Shown: positions 45,606-53,741, counted from the stretch's first letter. The stretch: 64,000 nucleotides of DNA from Dokdonella_A sp963758365 (GCA_963758365.1 CAVWVB010000001.1:3100001-3164000), one strand, 5' to 3'. Notes: generated by a model from the letters alone, not told the origin. Program-made: numbers and translations.

Positions 45606-46482
45606 GCCAGTTGAACCAGTTGTAGGGATCTTCGCGTACATGGTGTTCGAGCCGGCTCGCATAGCGCTGCACCGCGGCACGCAATTCCGCATGGCGGCCG
45701 CGCCGCGACAGCGTGAGTTCGTCGGCGAAAGGCTCGAAGTAGAGATCGTAGCGGTTGCCGCCGCGATACATGCCGAACACGAGCACGATCGGCGCCTTGA
45801 GCAGCGAGCCGATCAGCAGCGGTGCGACCGGAAACGCGGCGGGCGCACCGAGGAAATCGACGACGACGGTCGCTTCGCCGGGGCGCGCGCGGTCGGCGAG
45901 CAGCGTGGTCAGCGACCCCTCGCGCACCGCCTCGCCGAGTGCGAGCACGATGTCGGTGCTCGGCCGCGACGCATCGATCACGTTGCGACCCATCTCCGGA
46001 TTCAGCGCGTGCAGCAGTTCGGTCAGGGCGGGTGTCTGCCGGGTATCGAGCACGACGCGCACCTTGACGTCGGGACGTTCGCACGCGGCGGCACGCAGGA
46101 CCTCGAAACTGCCCACGTGCGCACCGAGCAGCAGCACGCCGCGATCCGCGCGCATGCGCGACGTGAGCTCCTCGACCCCGTGCATGCGCACGTCGAAGCG
46201 CGCGAAGCGGTCGCTGAGCATGAACACGCGGTCGAGAATGGTCGAGGCGAAACGATGGATATGGCGCAGCACCTGTCGCATGGTCGCAGGCCGGCCGAAC
46301 GCACGGGTCAGAAACTCGCGCGAGACGCGCCGCTCGAACGGGCGCCGAAAGTAGAAATACAGGGTGATCGGATACAGGAACAGGCGCGCGAAGCGGCGCC
46401 CGCCATACAGGCCGATCGTTCGGATCGCCCAGATCGCAACGCGCCCGCCGCCTTCGGGGCGCTCGCTCCAGTGCGCGCTCAT
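45508..46482 (-). CDS. LpxL-like acyltransferase of the pigment cluster
   Basis: 324 residues. Lysophospholipid/lipid A acyltransferase family: VLLLGAHVGSFEVLRA (the H-x-x-x-x-[DE] position is HVGSFE), LLADRARPGEATVVVDFLG in two parts, FPVAPLLIGSLLKAPIVLVF, and the ending YNWFNWHDFWN. It is related to the enzyme whose 3' end opens the window but clearly different in sequence. In such clusters the acyltransferase probably attaches the polyene chain to its glycerol- or sugar-based lipid. ATG 46482 overlaps the stop of the upstream dehydratase gene by ATGA, and its own end overlaps the LolA-like gene. Confidence 0.83.
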   Translation of the reverse strand: MSAHWSERPEGGGRVAIWAIRTIGLYGGRRFARLFLYPITLYFYFRRPFERRVSREFLTRAFGRPATMRQVLRHIHRFASTILDRVFMLSDRFARFDVRMHGVEELTSRMRADRGVLLLGAHVGSFEVLRAAACERPDVKVRVVLDTRQTPALTELLHALNPEMGRNVIDASRPSTDIVLALGEAVREGSLTTLLADRARPGEATVVVDFLGAPAAFPVAPLLIGSLLKAPIVLVFGMYRGGNRYDLYFEPFADELTLSRRGRHAELRAAVQRYASRLEHHVREDPYNWFNWHDFWNLEGVTDHGAAADGRDLGDISVSRGAAA

Positions 46483-46778
46483 GCGAGTTCGCCCTCACCG
46501 TTCATGATCGGCGTGTCGTCGCGTTCGATGCGAAAGCGGATGCGCGTGCCGCTGCGCGTCGCGGTCAGCGTCGCCTCCTGGTCCGGCAGCAGCGGAGACA
46601 GAAATTTCACGGTCGCGAGGCGCCGCAGCGGACCCGCGCCGGTCCTTTCGAGCGCAGCGGCGAGACGGTCGAGCAGGACCACGCCGGGTACCACCGGATG
46701 ACCCGGGAAGTGGCCCGGCAGACTCGGGTGGCGCGCGTCGACGCGGAACGCCTCGCTGACCAGCACGTCCCCGCTCAT
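46479..46778 (-). CDS. Short hotdog 3-hydroxyacyl-ACP dehydratase, ApeI-like
   Basis: 99 residues. FabZ-like hotdog: HPSLPGHFPGHPVVPGVVLL has the catalytic-His GHFPGHPVVPG motif of FabA/FabZ dehydratases, and TVKFLSPLLPDQEATL is the following strand. It is short compared with FabZ (about 145), as are ApeI-type members. It should act with the ApeP-like protein in removing water during polyene building. It is the second gene of the run 46775-47503 / 46479-46778 / 45508-46482, with ATGA overlaps at both ends, so translation is coupled. Confidence 0.85.
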   Translation of the reverse strand: MSGDVLVSEAFRVDARHPSLPGHFPGHPVVPGVVLLDRLAAALERTGAGPLRRLATVKFLSPLLPDQEATLTATRSGTRIRFRIERDDTPIMNGEGELA

Positions 46779-47503
46779 TGCGGGTGCCGTGCCGGCGCGG
46801 CGACGAGATCGTGCAGCATGCTCCGCCAACAGTGCGCAAGGCGCGCGATGAATTGCGCGAGCGGCAGGTGCGGAACATCGCGCAGGTGCCAGCGCCGGTA
46901 TGCGTACTCGAGTATCAGGAATGCCGGCACCAGCGCATAGCTGCCCAGATGCAGGTAGATGCGCCATGCGCTGCCCGGCACCGCGAGCAGGTTCGCGCCC
47001 GCGGCCGCACTCCAGACGAGCAGCAGCGCGAGCACGCCGGCCTGCGCGCCGAGCAGCACGGACCAGGTCAGGGTCAGGCCGCGCGCGTACGCCGCAACCT
47101 TCGGCAACGCGAGGCGCTGCGGACCCTCGATCACGCGGATGAACTGCGCGATCAGCGGTTCGCGACCGCGGCGCAGGGTGCGCGCGAACAGCCAGCACAG
47201 CGCCACGTTCACGAGCACCGGCATCGCATCCAGCGCGAGCGCGCCGGCGCCGCGCAGCAGGAGCAGTCCGATCGCGGCGGTCGCGGCGCACCACGCGGCC
47301 CATGCGGGCGTGCTGCGCCGACGCAGACCCGGACCGAGGATCAGGCTGACCAGAACGAACGCCGCGAGACCGCCGAGGATCGAGATCCCGGTCGCGAACG
47401 CACCGGACACGAGGATCAGGTAGGCGGCAATGCCCGGCACGAGCAGACGCGAACGCCGCGCCGCACGCGGCGTCGATGCCTCCAGCGGTGCGGAAGCGGA
47501 CAC
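46775..47503 (-). CDS. Conserved polytopic membrane protein of the pigment cluster
   Basis: 242 residues from GTG 47503. Five or six hydrophobic segments in the first half (LLVPGIAAYLILVSGAFATG, LGGLAAFVLVSLILGPGL, AAWCAATAAIGLLLLRG, ALDAMPVLVNVALCWLFA, WSVLLGAQAGVLALLLVW) and one more near the end (YLHLGSYALVPAFLILEYAY). The FARTLRRGREPLIAQF region is typical of the COG4648-like membrane proteins of aryl polyene clusters, whose job is unknown. The true start is uncertain because the frame stays open far upstream; the earlier part is antisense to the halogenase gene and not protein-like. Confidence 0.75.
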   Translation of the reverse strand: MSASAPLEASTPRAARRSRLLVPGIAAYLILVSGAFATGISILGGLAAFVLVSLILGPGLRRRSTPAWAAWCAATAAIGLLLLRGAGALALDAMPVLVNVALCWLFARTLRRGREPLIAQFIRVIEGPQRLALPKVAAYARGLTLTWSVLLGAQAGVLALLLVWSAAAGANLLAVPGSAWRIYLHLGSYALVPAFLILEYAYRRWHLRDVPHLPLAQFIARLAHCWRSMLHDLVAAPARHPQ

Positions 47504-47621
47504 GGAATTCAACGCGCAAAAGCCGGCGGCATGAGCGATCCAGCGTGGTTCGGAAGCCGCCGGAATGTACCATGCGTGCGCGCCGGGCCGGCGTGAATCG
47601 CCGGAATGCGCCGTGACCCCG

Positions 47622-48941
47622 ATGAACGAGACTCTCGAGTGCGACGTGCTGGTGGTCGGCGGAGGCCCCGGCGGATCGACCGCGGCCACGCTGCTCGCGC
47701 GGCGCGGCCGGCGCGTCGTGCTGCTCGAGAAGGACCGCCATCCGCGTTTCCACATCGGCGAATCGCTGCTGCCCGCGAACCTGCCGATCTTCGACGAGCT
47801 CGGCGTGATGGATCGCGTACGCGAGCTCGGCGTGTGCAAGCTCGGGGCGGATTTTCCGTCGCATGCGGGCAACTACCAGACCTTCCATTTCCGCCGCGCG
47901 CTCGGCGCTACGCCCGCGCACGCGTTCCAGGTCCGGCGCGAGGAGTTCGATCGCATGCTGTTCGAGCACGCGCGCGCAAGTGGCGTGGATGCGCGCGAGG
48001 GCGTCAGCGCACGCCGCGTCGAACTGCGCGGCAGCGGCCGCGTCGAAGCCGAGGCGAGCGCGGCGGATGGCGCCACGCTCGCGATCCGCGCGAAGTACCT
48101 GATCGACGCGAGCGGCCGCGACACCCTGCTCGGCAACGCGCTCAAGCTCAAGCGCAAGAACGACCGTCACCAGAGCGCCGCGATCTTCGCCCATTACGAG
48201 GGCGTCGAAGCGCGACCGGGCGAGGATGCGGGCAACATCAGCATCTACCACTTCGCGCAGGGCTGGTGCTGGTTCATCCCTCTGCGCGACGGCGTGATGA
48301 GCATCGGTTGCGTATGCTGGCCCGAGTATCTGAGGCAGCGCCGCGGCCGCACCGAAGAGTTCCTGCGCGCGACCCTCGAGAGCATGCCGGACGCATTGCG
48401 GCGCATGCACGGCGCGCGCCGCGTGTCCGAGGTGCGCGTGACCGGCAACTATTCGTATTCGAGCGCGCGCATTGCGGGGCCGGGCTGGGTCATGGTCGGC
48501 GACGCGTTCGCGTTCGTCGATCCAGTGTTCTCGTCCGGCGTCTATCTGGCCATGAGCAGCGCGCGCGAGGCCGCGTCGATGGTCGACGCGGTGCTCGCCG
48601 ATGCGACGCGCGAGCGCGCGCTGCAGCGCGCGTACGCGGCGCGGGTGCGGCGCGGGATTCGCGTGTTCTCGTGGTTCATCTACCGCTTCAATTCGCCGGT
48701 CATGCGCCACCTGTTCGCGCATCCGGGCAACCAGTGGCAGCTCGAGCAGGGCGTGATCTCGATGCTGGCCGGCGACGTGTTCGACAACGCCGCGGTGATG
48801 GGCAAGCTCAAGCTGTTCAAGCTCGTCTATGCCTGCTACGCGATCGGCGACCTCAGACGCGCGGTCGGCGAATGGATCGCGCGCCGGCGCCAGGCGAAAG
48901 TCGCATTCAGCGGCGGCACCACCCCGGTCGATCCGGGCTAG
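47622..48941 (+). CDS. Flavin-dependent halogenase-type monooxygenase (second)
   Basis: 439 residues. FAD loop VLVVGGGPGGSTAATLLARR, then FHIGESLLPANLPIFDELG, the GESLLP motif of phenol-type flavin halogenases. Lys73 in GVCKLGADF is at the place of the catalytic lysine (K-x-G-A-x-F). W-x-W-x-I-P occurs as WCWFIP at residues 215-220, and VMVGDAFAFVDPVFSSGVYLA in two parts completes the FAD site. It is about 90 residues shorter than the first one. Either could halogenate the aryl ring. The other might hydroxylate it, or the two may act at different positions. ATG 47622; divergent from the membrane-protein gene at 46775-47503. Confidence 0.82.
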   Translation: MNETLECDVLVVGGGPGGSTAATLLARRGRRVVLLEKDRHPRFHIGESLLPANLPIFDELGVMDRVRELGVCKLGADFPSHAGNYQTFHFRRALGATPAHAFQVRREEFDRMLFEHARASGVDAREGVSARRVELRGSGRVEAEASAADGATLAIRAKYLIDASGRDTLLGNALKLKRKNDRHQSAAIFAHYEGVEARPGEDAGNISIYHFAQGWCWFIPLRDGVMSIGCVCWPEYLRQRRGRTEEFLRATLESMPDALRRMHGARRVSEVRVTGNYSYSSARIAGPGWVMVGDAFAFVDPVFSSGVYLAMSSAREAASMVDAVLADATRERALQRAYAARVRRGIRVFSWFIYRFNSPVMRHLFAHPGNQWQLEQGVISMLAGDVFDNAAVMGKLKLFKLVYACYAIGDLRRAVGEWIARRRQAKVAFSGGTTPVDPG

Positions 48942-49032
48942 CGCTGGAAACGCCGCGATCCCGGTTCAGGCGCGGGCGGGCAGGCGGCGGCAGAAAGCGG
49001 GTTCCGACCGGATTGCCGGGACCCCGCGCCGT

Positions 49033-49317
49033 TCAGGTCGCGCGCTGGCGCTCGATGTGTTCCGACAGCGCACGCAGGCTGCCGAAAATGCGCTGGTTGT
49101 CCGGATTGTCCGAGCGCAACTGGAACCCGTAGCGCGTGGAGACCGCGAGCGCGAGCTCGAGCGCGTCGATCGAATCGAGGCCGAGATCGCCGCCGAACAG
49201 CGCCGCTTCCGGATCGATCTCGTCGGCACGCACCGACTCGATGTTCAGATTCTCGACGATGAGTTCGGCAAGCTCGCGTTCCGCGGGCGTCTGCACGACG
49301 CTGGCACTGCTGGACAT
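49033..49317 (-). CDS. xanC: Dedicated acyl carrier protein of the pigment cluster
   Basis: 94 residues. A canonical four-helix ACP with the phosphopantetheine serine in DLGLDSIDALELAL (Ser49). It carries the aryl starter and growing polyene as thioesters. The region after helix II (TRYGFQLRSDNPDNQRIF) is more divergent than housekeeping AcpP, as in the cluster ACPs. Aryl polyene clusters often have two ACPs; I find only this one in the window. The symbol follows the xanthomonadin ACP by inference from context. It stands alone on the minus strand, divergent from xanB2 with about 100 bases between. Confidence 0.82.
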   Translation of the reverse strand: MSSSASVVQTPAERELAELIVENLNIESVRADEIDPEAALFGGDLGLDSIDALELALAVSTRYGFQLRSDNPDNQRIFGSLRALSEHIERQRAT

Positions 49318-49415
49318 GAGGACGGGGCTCTGGCGGATCTGATTATCTGCGCAGTGTATCATCCGCGACCCGCCCCGCCGCGCGCGGCAGATCCCGAAAA
49401 CACGCCGCCTTGCAC

Positions 49416-50441
49416 ATGTCGACACGGACCCGCGATGCCGTTGCACCGATGCCCGCGCTCGCGATCGCGTACGAGCCCGCGCGGCTGGACGATCTGCTCG
49501 CGGCACCCGACGTACTCGCGGTGATCGGCTTTGCAGCGGCGCCGCCGGGCGCGCTCGCGGCCGATCCACGCGTGCTGTGGATCGATCTCGAACGGCTCGC
49601 TTGCGACAGCGGCGCACAAGTGCCCGCCGCGCAGCCGGTGTTCGAGGTCTGGCGCGGCCGCGGACCGGTCGCCAGCGGCCGTGACGGCGCGCTGTGCTGG
49701 AGTCGCGACGACGACTATCTGTTCTTCGCGATCGAACTCGACGAAAGCGCACACGGCGGCATCGAACAGGCCGCGGAACATGCCTACCGCACGATCGAGG
49801 CGTTCGTCGCGTCCAGTCCGATGCCGCACTTCCTGCGCGTGTGGAACTACCTCGACTCGATCAACCTCGGCGACGGCGATGCCGAACGCTATCGCCGCTT
49901 CTGCAGCGGCCGCACGCGCGGCATGGGCGCGCCGCTGCATGCGGGCTATCCGGCCGCGACCGCGATCGGGCGCCGCGACGGTCGCCGCGTGCTGCAGGTG
50001 TACGGTCTCGCTTCGCGTCACGCCGGCACCGCGATAGAGAATCCGCGCCAGGTCAGCGCCTGGCGCTATCCGCGCCGCTATGGTCCGGCGTCGCCGACGT
50101 TTGCGCGCGGCATGCTCGCGCCGGGTGCGCAGTTGCTGATCTCGGGTACCGCCGCGGTGGTCGGTCACGCCTCGCAGCACCAGGGCGACATCGCCGCGCA
50201 GCTCGAGGAAACCCTGTCGAACCTGCAGAGCCTGCTCGACCAGGCCGGCAGCCGGCCGCCGGGACTGGACCGGCGCGCGCTGCTCAAGGTCTACCTGCGC
50301 GATGCCGCGGATGCGGGGTACGTCGTCGCCGCGCTGCGCGCGCGCGCGCCCGCGCTCGCGGGGCTGCTCGTGCTCGCGGGCGATATCTGCCGCCGCGAAC
50401 TGCTGATCGAGATCGACGGCCTGCAGGCGTTCGCGGCCTGA
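49416..50441 (+). CDS. xanB2: Chorismatase, 3-/4-hydroxybenzoate synthase (XanB2)
   Basis: 341 residues, chorismatase (FkbO/Hyg5/XanB2) family. It carries MPHFLRVWNYLDSINLGDGD in two parts, RRFCSGRTRGMGAPLHAG, YPAATAIG, VLQVYGLASRH, NPRQVSAWRYPRRYGPASP and GTAAVVGHASQHQGDIAAQLEE in two parts, the family's core. XanB2 splits chorismate into pyruvate and 3- or 4-hydroxybenzoate: 3-HBA starts the xanthomonadin chain, and 4-HBA can feed ubiquinone synthesis. It is the firmest marker of the pathway here, and points to 3-HBA rather than the FabG/aromatic-lyase starters of other aryl polyenes. ATG 49416 (TTG 49410 also in frame). Confidence 0.92.
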   Translation: MSTRTRDAVAPMPALAIAYEPARLDDLLAAPDVLAVIGFAAAPPGALAADPRVLWIDLERLACDSGAQVPAAQPVFEVWRGRGPVASGRDGALCWSRDDDYLFFAIELDESAHGGIEQAAEHAYRTIEAFVASSPMPHFLRVWNYLDSINLGDGDAERYRRFCSGRTRGMGAPLHAGYPAATAIGRRDGRRVLQVYGLASRHAGTAIENPRQVSAWRYPRRYGPASPTFARGMLAPGAQLLISGTAAVVGHASQHQGDIAAQLEETLSNLQSLLDQAGSRPPGLDRRALLKVYLRDAADAGYVVAALRARAPALAGLLVLAGDICRRELLIEIDGLQAFAA

Positions 50442-50531
50442 CCCGGGGAACGGCTTGCGGCACCGACGATCGAGCACGCAGAATGCACGCGTGCCGGCGC
50501 CGCGGGCGCCGCGTTTCGGGAGTCGCGAGCC

Positions 50532-51644
50532 ATGAAGACACGCGCTGCAGTGGCCTGGGAAGCGGACCGGCCGCTCGCGATCGAGGAGGTCGATCTCGAA
50601 GGTCCGCGCGCCGGTGAAGCGCTGGTGCGCATCGTCGCGACCGGGGTCTGCCACACCGACGCGTTCACGCTGTCGGGCGCCGATCCCGAAGGCCTGTTCC
50701 CGGTGATTCTCGGCCACGAGGGCGGCGGCATCATCGAGGAAGTCGGCGCAGGCGTGAAGAGCGTCAAGCCCGGCGACCACGTGATTCCGCTGTACACGCC
50801 CGAATGCGGCGTCTGCAAGTTCTGCCGTTCGGGCAAGACCAATCTCTGCCAGGCGATCCGCGCGACCCAGGGCAAAGGGCTGATGCCGGACGGCAGTTCG
50901 CGGTTCTCCAAGAACGGCAAGCCGATCCTGCACTACATGGGCACGAGCACGTTCTCCGAATACACCGTGCTGCCCGAGATCGCACTCGCGAAGATCGACC
51001 CGATCGCGCCGCTCGACAAGGTCTGCCTGCTCGGCTGCGGCATCACCACCGGCATCGGCGCGGTGCTCAACACCGCGAAGGTGACGCCCGGCGCGAGCGT
51101 CGCGGTGTTCGGCCTCGGCGGCATCGGCATGTCGGTGATCCAGGGCGCGGTGATGGCCAAGGCCGAGCGCATCGTCGCGATCGACACCAACGCGGACAAG
51201 TTCACGCTCGCGCGCGCGCTCGGCGCGACCGACTGCATCAACCCGAAGGACCATGCCGACACGCCGATCCAGCAGGTCGTCGTCGAACTCACCGACGGCG
51301 GCGTCGACTACTCGTTCGAATGCATCGGCAACGTCAACGTGATGCGCGCCGCGCTCGAGTGCTGCCACAAGGGCTGGGGCGAATCGATCATCATCGGCGT
51401 CGCGGGCGCGGGCCAGGAGATCTCGACGCGGCCGTTCCAGCTCGTCACCGGGCGCGTCTGGCGCGGCTGTGCGTTCGGCGGCGTCAAGGGACGCTCGCAA
51501 CTGCCCGGCTATGTCGACCGCTACCTGGCCGGCGAACTCAGGATCGACGAATTCGTCTCCGCCGAGCTGCCGCTCGAGCGCATCAACGAGGCGTTCGACC
51601 TCATGCACGAGGGCAAGGTGATCCGTTCGGTGATCCGCTATTGA
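50532..51644 (+). CDS. frmA: S-(hydroxymethyl)glutathione dehydrogenase (class III ADH)
   Basis: 370 residues. Zinc-dependent medium-chain dehydrogenase with catalytic-zinc motif VATGVCHTDAFTLSG and GHEGGGIIEEVG, the structural-zinc loop ECGVCKFCRSGKTNLC (four Cys), and Rossmann GLGGIGMSVI. The class III markers, such as QGKGLMPDG and HYMGTSTFSEYTV, are present. It oxidises the glutathione-formaldehyde adduct with NAD to S-formylglutathione. gfa follows 204 bases downstream and makes its substrate. No S-formylglutathione hydrolase (frmB) or regulator (frmR) is visible nearby. ATG 50532 with a good lead. Confidence 0.94.
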   Translation: MKTRAAVAWEADRPLAIEEVDLEGPRAGEALVRIVATGVCHTDAFTLSGADPEGLFPVILGHEGGGIIEEVGAGVKSVKPGDHVIPLYTPECGVCKFCRSGKTNLCQAIRATQGKGLMPDGSSRFSKNGKPILHYMGTSTFSEYTVLPEIALAKIDPIAPLDKVCLLGCGITTGIGAVLNTAKVTPGASVAVFGLGGIGMSVIQGAVMAKAERIVAIDTNADKFTLARALGATDCINPKDHADTPIQQVVVELTDGGVDYSFECIGNVNVMRAALECCHKGWGESIIIGVAGAGQEISTRPFQLVTGRVWRGCAFGGVKGRSQLPGYVDRYLAGELRIDEFVSAELPLERINEAFDLMHEGKVIRSVIRY

Positions 51645-51848
51645 TCGCGGGCGCGGCGGCGCGCACGCTAGGCCGCGAACGCAGTGGTCGCATCCGCGCA
51701 GCAGCGGGCGGATTTGGGGTCCGCCTGAACGCAGGGCGCTGCGTCACGTAACGCAGGCAGGCAGACGCCCGTCGCCTGCGCAGATTGCTTCGTCGCAGCA
51801 GCAACCTTCGCCGTCGTGTACGGCCCCAGCAAGAACCGGGAGAACGTC

Positions 51849-52421
51849 ATGAGCGTCTCGATCCATCCGTCGGTCGACAAGGGCATCCAGCCGGGCGCGA
51901 GCGATTTCAAGGGCGGCACGCTCGTGTGCCAGTGCGCGAAGGATCCGGTCACGGTCGAGGTCGGCGCGCAGAGCGCGCACAACCATGCGTGCGGCTGCAC
52001 GAAGTGCTGGAAACCGAAAGGCGCGCTGTTCTCGGTGGTCGCGGTCGTCCCGCGCGACAAGCTCGAGGTGACCGCGAACGCGGACAAGCTCGAAGTCGTC
52101 GACGACAAGGCGACGATTCAGCGCCACGCGTGCAAGGCATGCGGCGTGCATATGTTCGGGCGCATCGAGAACGCGAAACACGCGTTCCACGGACTCGACT
52201 TCATCCATACCGAACTATCGCCGCAGAGCGGCTGGTCGGCGCCGGGCTTCGCCGCATTCGTGTCGTCGATCATCGAGTCGGGCGCGGACCCGAACGGCAT
52301 GGACGCGGTGCGCACGCGTTTGCGCGAACTCGGCCTCGAACCCTACGACTGCCTGAACCCGCCACTGATGGACGCGCTCGCGACGCACGCGGCGAAACAG
52401 TCGGGCGTGCTCAAGGGCTGA
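51849..52421 (+). CDS. gfa: S-(hydroxymethyl)glutathione synthase (Gfa)
   Basis: 190 residues, the family length. The cysteines that bind zinc and glutathione are in LVCQCAKDP, CGCTKCWKPKGALF and HACKACGVHMFGRI. FSVVAVVPRDKLEVTAN and HGLDFIHTELSPQSGW are also family features. Gfa speeds the reaction of formaldehyde with glutathione, the entry to the FrmA pathway encoded just upstream. ATG 51849 was chosen; ATG 51816 would add 11 residues. The 204-base space to frmA has no gene, so gfa may have its own promoter. Confidence 0.92.
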   Translation: MSVSIHPSVDKGIQPGASDFKGGTLVCQCAKDPVTVEVGAQSAHNHACGCTKCWKPKGALFSVVAVVPRDKLEVTANADKLEVVDDKATIQRHACKACGVHMFGRIENAKHAFHGLDFIHTELSPQSGWSAPGFAAFVSSIIESGADPNGMDAVRTRLRELGLEPYDCLNPPLMDALATHAAKQSGVLKG

Positions 52422-52457
52422 GCGGCGCGGCAAAGATTGCTTCGCCGGTTGCGGTCG

Positions 52458-52814
52458 CTACTGCGCGCGAATCCCGTTCGTCGGCGCCGAACTCGCGTTC
52501 AGCGCGGCCATCGACGGCGACGGCGGGGTCTTCGTGATGCGCGGCCACCAGACGCTCCATTCCTCGCGCGACACACGCCCGTCGTGATTGCCGTCGGCGG
52601 TGCCAAAATCGCGCAGCAGCGCGACCGCATGCTCGCGTTCCAGTTCATCGCGCGAGAGGACGCCATCCTGATTGGTGTCGAGCAGCGCCCACGCGGCATC
52701 GGAACCGGCCGGCTTCGCGGCCGCGTCGACATGCGACGTACGTGGCGCATGGGTCGCGCACGCGGCGAGCGCGAGCAGCAGCGGGATCGTGGCGAAACAG
52801 CGGATCGCGGTCAT
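52458..52814 (-). CDS. Small EF-hand lipoprotein
   Basis: 118 residues. Lipoprotein signal (CFATIPLLLALAACATHAP; LAAC lipobox), then two calcium-binding EF-hand loops: DTNQDGVLSRDEL and DGNHDGRVSREEW. Both have the D-x-[ND]-x-[DG] pattern with Glu at the last position. It is therefore probably a lipid-anchored calcium-binding protein of the periplasm or outer membrane. Convergent with gfa (36 bases between stops). No partner gene is evident. ATG 52814. Confidence 0.85.
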   Translation of the reverse strand: MTAIRCFATIPLLLALAACATHAPRTSHVDAAAKPAGSDAAWALLDTNQDGVLSRDELEREHAVALLRDFGTADGNHDGRVSREEWSVWWPRITKTPPSPSMAALNASSAPTNGIRAQ

Positions 52815-52907
52815 GGCGGCACCTCGTCAAAGTCCGAGAGCAGACTGCGCCTCTGTTTCTTGATCGGGGGTGAATGTGCCAACGGGTGGTGCCCGCGTGG
52901 GCGATGA

Positions 52908-53258
52908 AGCCGGGATACGGACGGGCGATCGCGAGTGCCGCAAGTGCGCGCGGATTGTATCGACCACGCATGCGAGGGACCGCTGACGATTGGTGGCGTC
53001 ACGAAGTATCCGGATTTCACCATCGACGACGTCGAATCCAGTCGGATGCGCTACTGGGAGCACTGCGGAATGCTGCATGTGCCGATTTATCTCCGACGAT
53101 GGGAGGAGAAACTCGAGTGATACCGCACCCAAGCCATTCCGCCGCATGACGAAGTTAGCAGCGAGAACGGCACACTCCTCATCATGCGCGACGAGGCGAA
53201 TGGAAGCATCGACTCCACGAAAATCACCAAACTAGCGGAGGATGTGCTCCGGCGATGA
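52908..53258 (+). pseudogene. Decayed 3' end of a nuclease/helicase gene (PD-(D/E)xK-like)
   Basis: One frame reads through a single TGA at 53118. Before it: GGVTKYPDFTIDD and RYWEHCGMLHVPIYLRRWEEKLE. After it, still in frame: YRTQAIPPHDEV, NGTLLIMRDEANGSIDS and ITKLAEDVLRR before the true stop at 53256-53258. PDFTI and WEHCGML are the signature of the C-terminal nuclease part of UvrD/helicase-type proteins, in which the stop position is normally Trp (KLAWYR), so TGA replaces TGG. Upstream there is a stop at 52905 and no continuation, so the gene has also lost its 5' part. GC is clearly lower than in neighbouring genes. Family assignment is from memory and not certain. Confidence 0.6.
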
Positions 53259-53348
53259 CTGTTCGCACGGGTGCCTTTTGGCGCATGCGGCGCGCCTCGT
53301 CTTCGGCGCGGCGCTAAAATACGTCGCAACCATCGCAAGGCACCCGCC

Positions 53349-53564
53349 ATGATGACCCCACAGGAACTCAAGACCGCACGGTGGTTCGGGCATCTCGAAG
53401 TCGTCGCCCATCGGCTCAAGGCGCGCTACGGGCACATGCCGTTCTACATAAACGCGGAGGCGATGCAGGGCTTCGATCTGTGGCGGAGACTGGCCGACAG
53501 CGCATGGAATCTCGACGGCCTCGGCGACGAGTGCAGGCGCCTGCGCAAGGAAGGAAAACTCTGA
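53349..53564 (+). CDS. Small protein of unknown function
   Basis: 71 residues, no signal peptide or membrane segment: starts MMTPQELKTARWFGHLEVVA, ends CRRLRKEGKL. Rich in aromatic and charged residues, helical in appearance, and better in codon use than the shadow frames around it. No family recognised. It follows the decayed nuclease gene and precedes tRNA-Thr. Confidence 0.5.
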   Translation: MMTPQELKTARWFGHLEVVAHRLKARYGHMPFYINAEAMQGFDLWRRLADSAWNLDGLGDECRRLRKEGKL

Positions 53565-53665
53565 CGCGCGCAACGCATCGACCCGGAAACGAAGCGCGCC
53601 CCAGGATTCGATTCGCCACGTCACGCAACAGGGAACGCCACGGCGCGACGCGATGACCCGCAAGA

Positions 53666-53741
53666 TGGTGCCGGCACCCGGATTCGAACTGGGGACCTAC
53701 CGCTTACAAGGCGGTTGCTCTACCAACTGAGCTATGCCGGC
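53666..53741 (-). tRNA. tRNA-Thr (anticodon UGU)
   Basis: 76 bases including an encoded CCA. Read on the minus strand: acceptor GCCGGCA pairs with TGCCGGC; D arm GCTCAGTTGGTAGAGC; anticodon arm ACCGC-CTTGTAA-GCGGT with TGT at 34-36; T arm CCCAGTTCGAATCCGGG. All arms pair, so it should read ACA codons (and other Thr codons by wobble). It lies between a SPOR-protein gene and small genes, on the same strand as the SPOR gene. Confidence 0.95.

Noticed and set aside
49359..51608. A 749-codon minus-strand frame across xanB2 and frmA
   Set aside because: Composition of mirror-frame type (Arg, Ala, Asp-rich), no motif; both plus-strand genes are convincing.
52827..53147. A 106-codon minus-strand gene opposite the nuclease remnant
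   Set aside because: The plus-strand reading has recognisable conserved motifs in one frame on both sides of a stop; the minus frame has none.
53666..53741. tRNA-Thr as an integration site of a genomic island
   Set aside because: No integrase and no repeat of the tRNA 3' end is visible nearby. The remnant nuclease gene alone is not enough.
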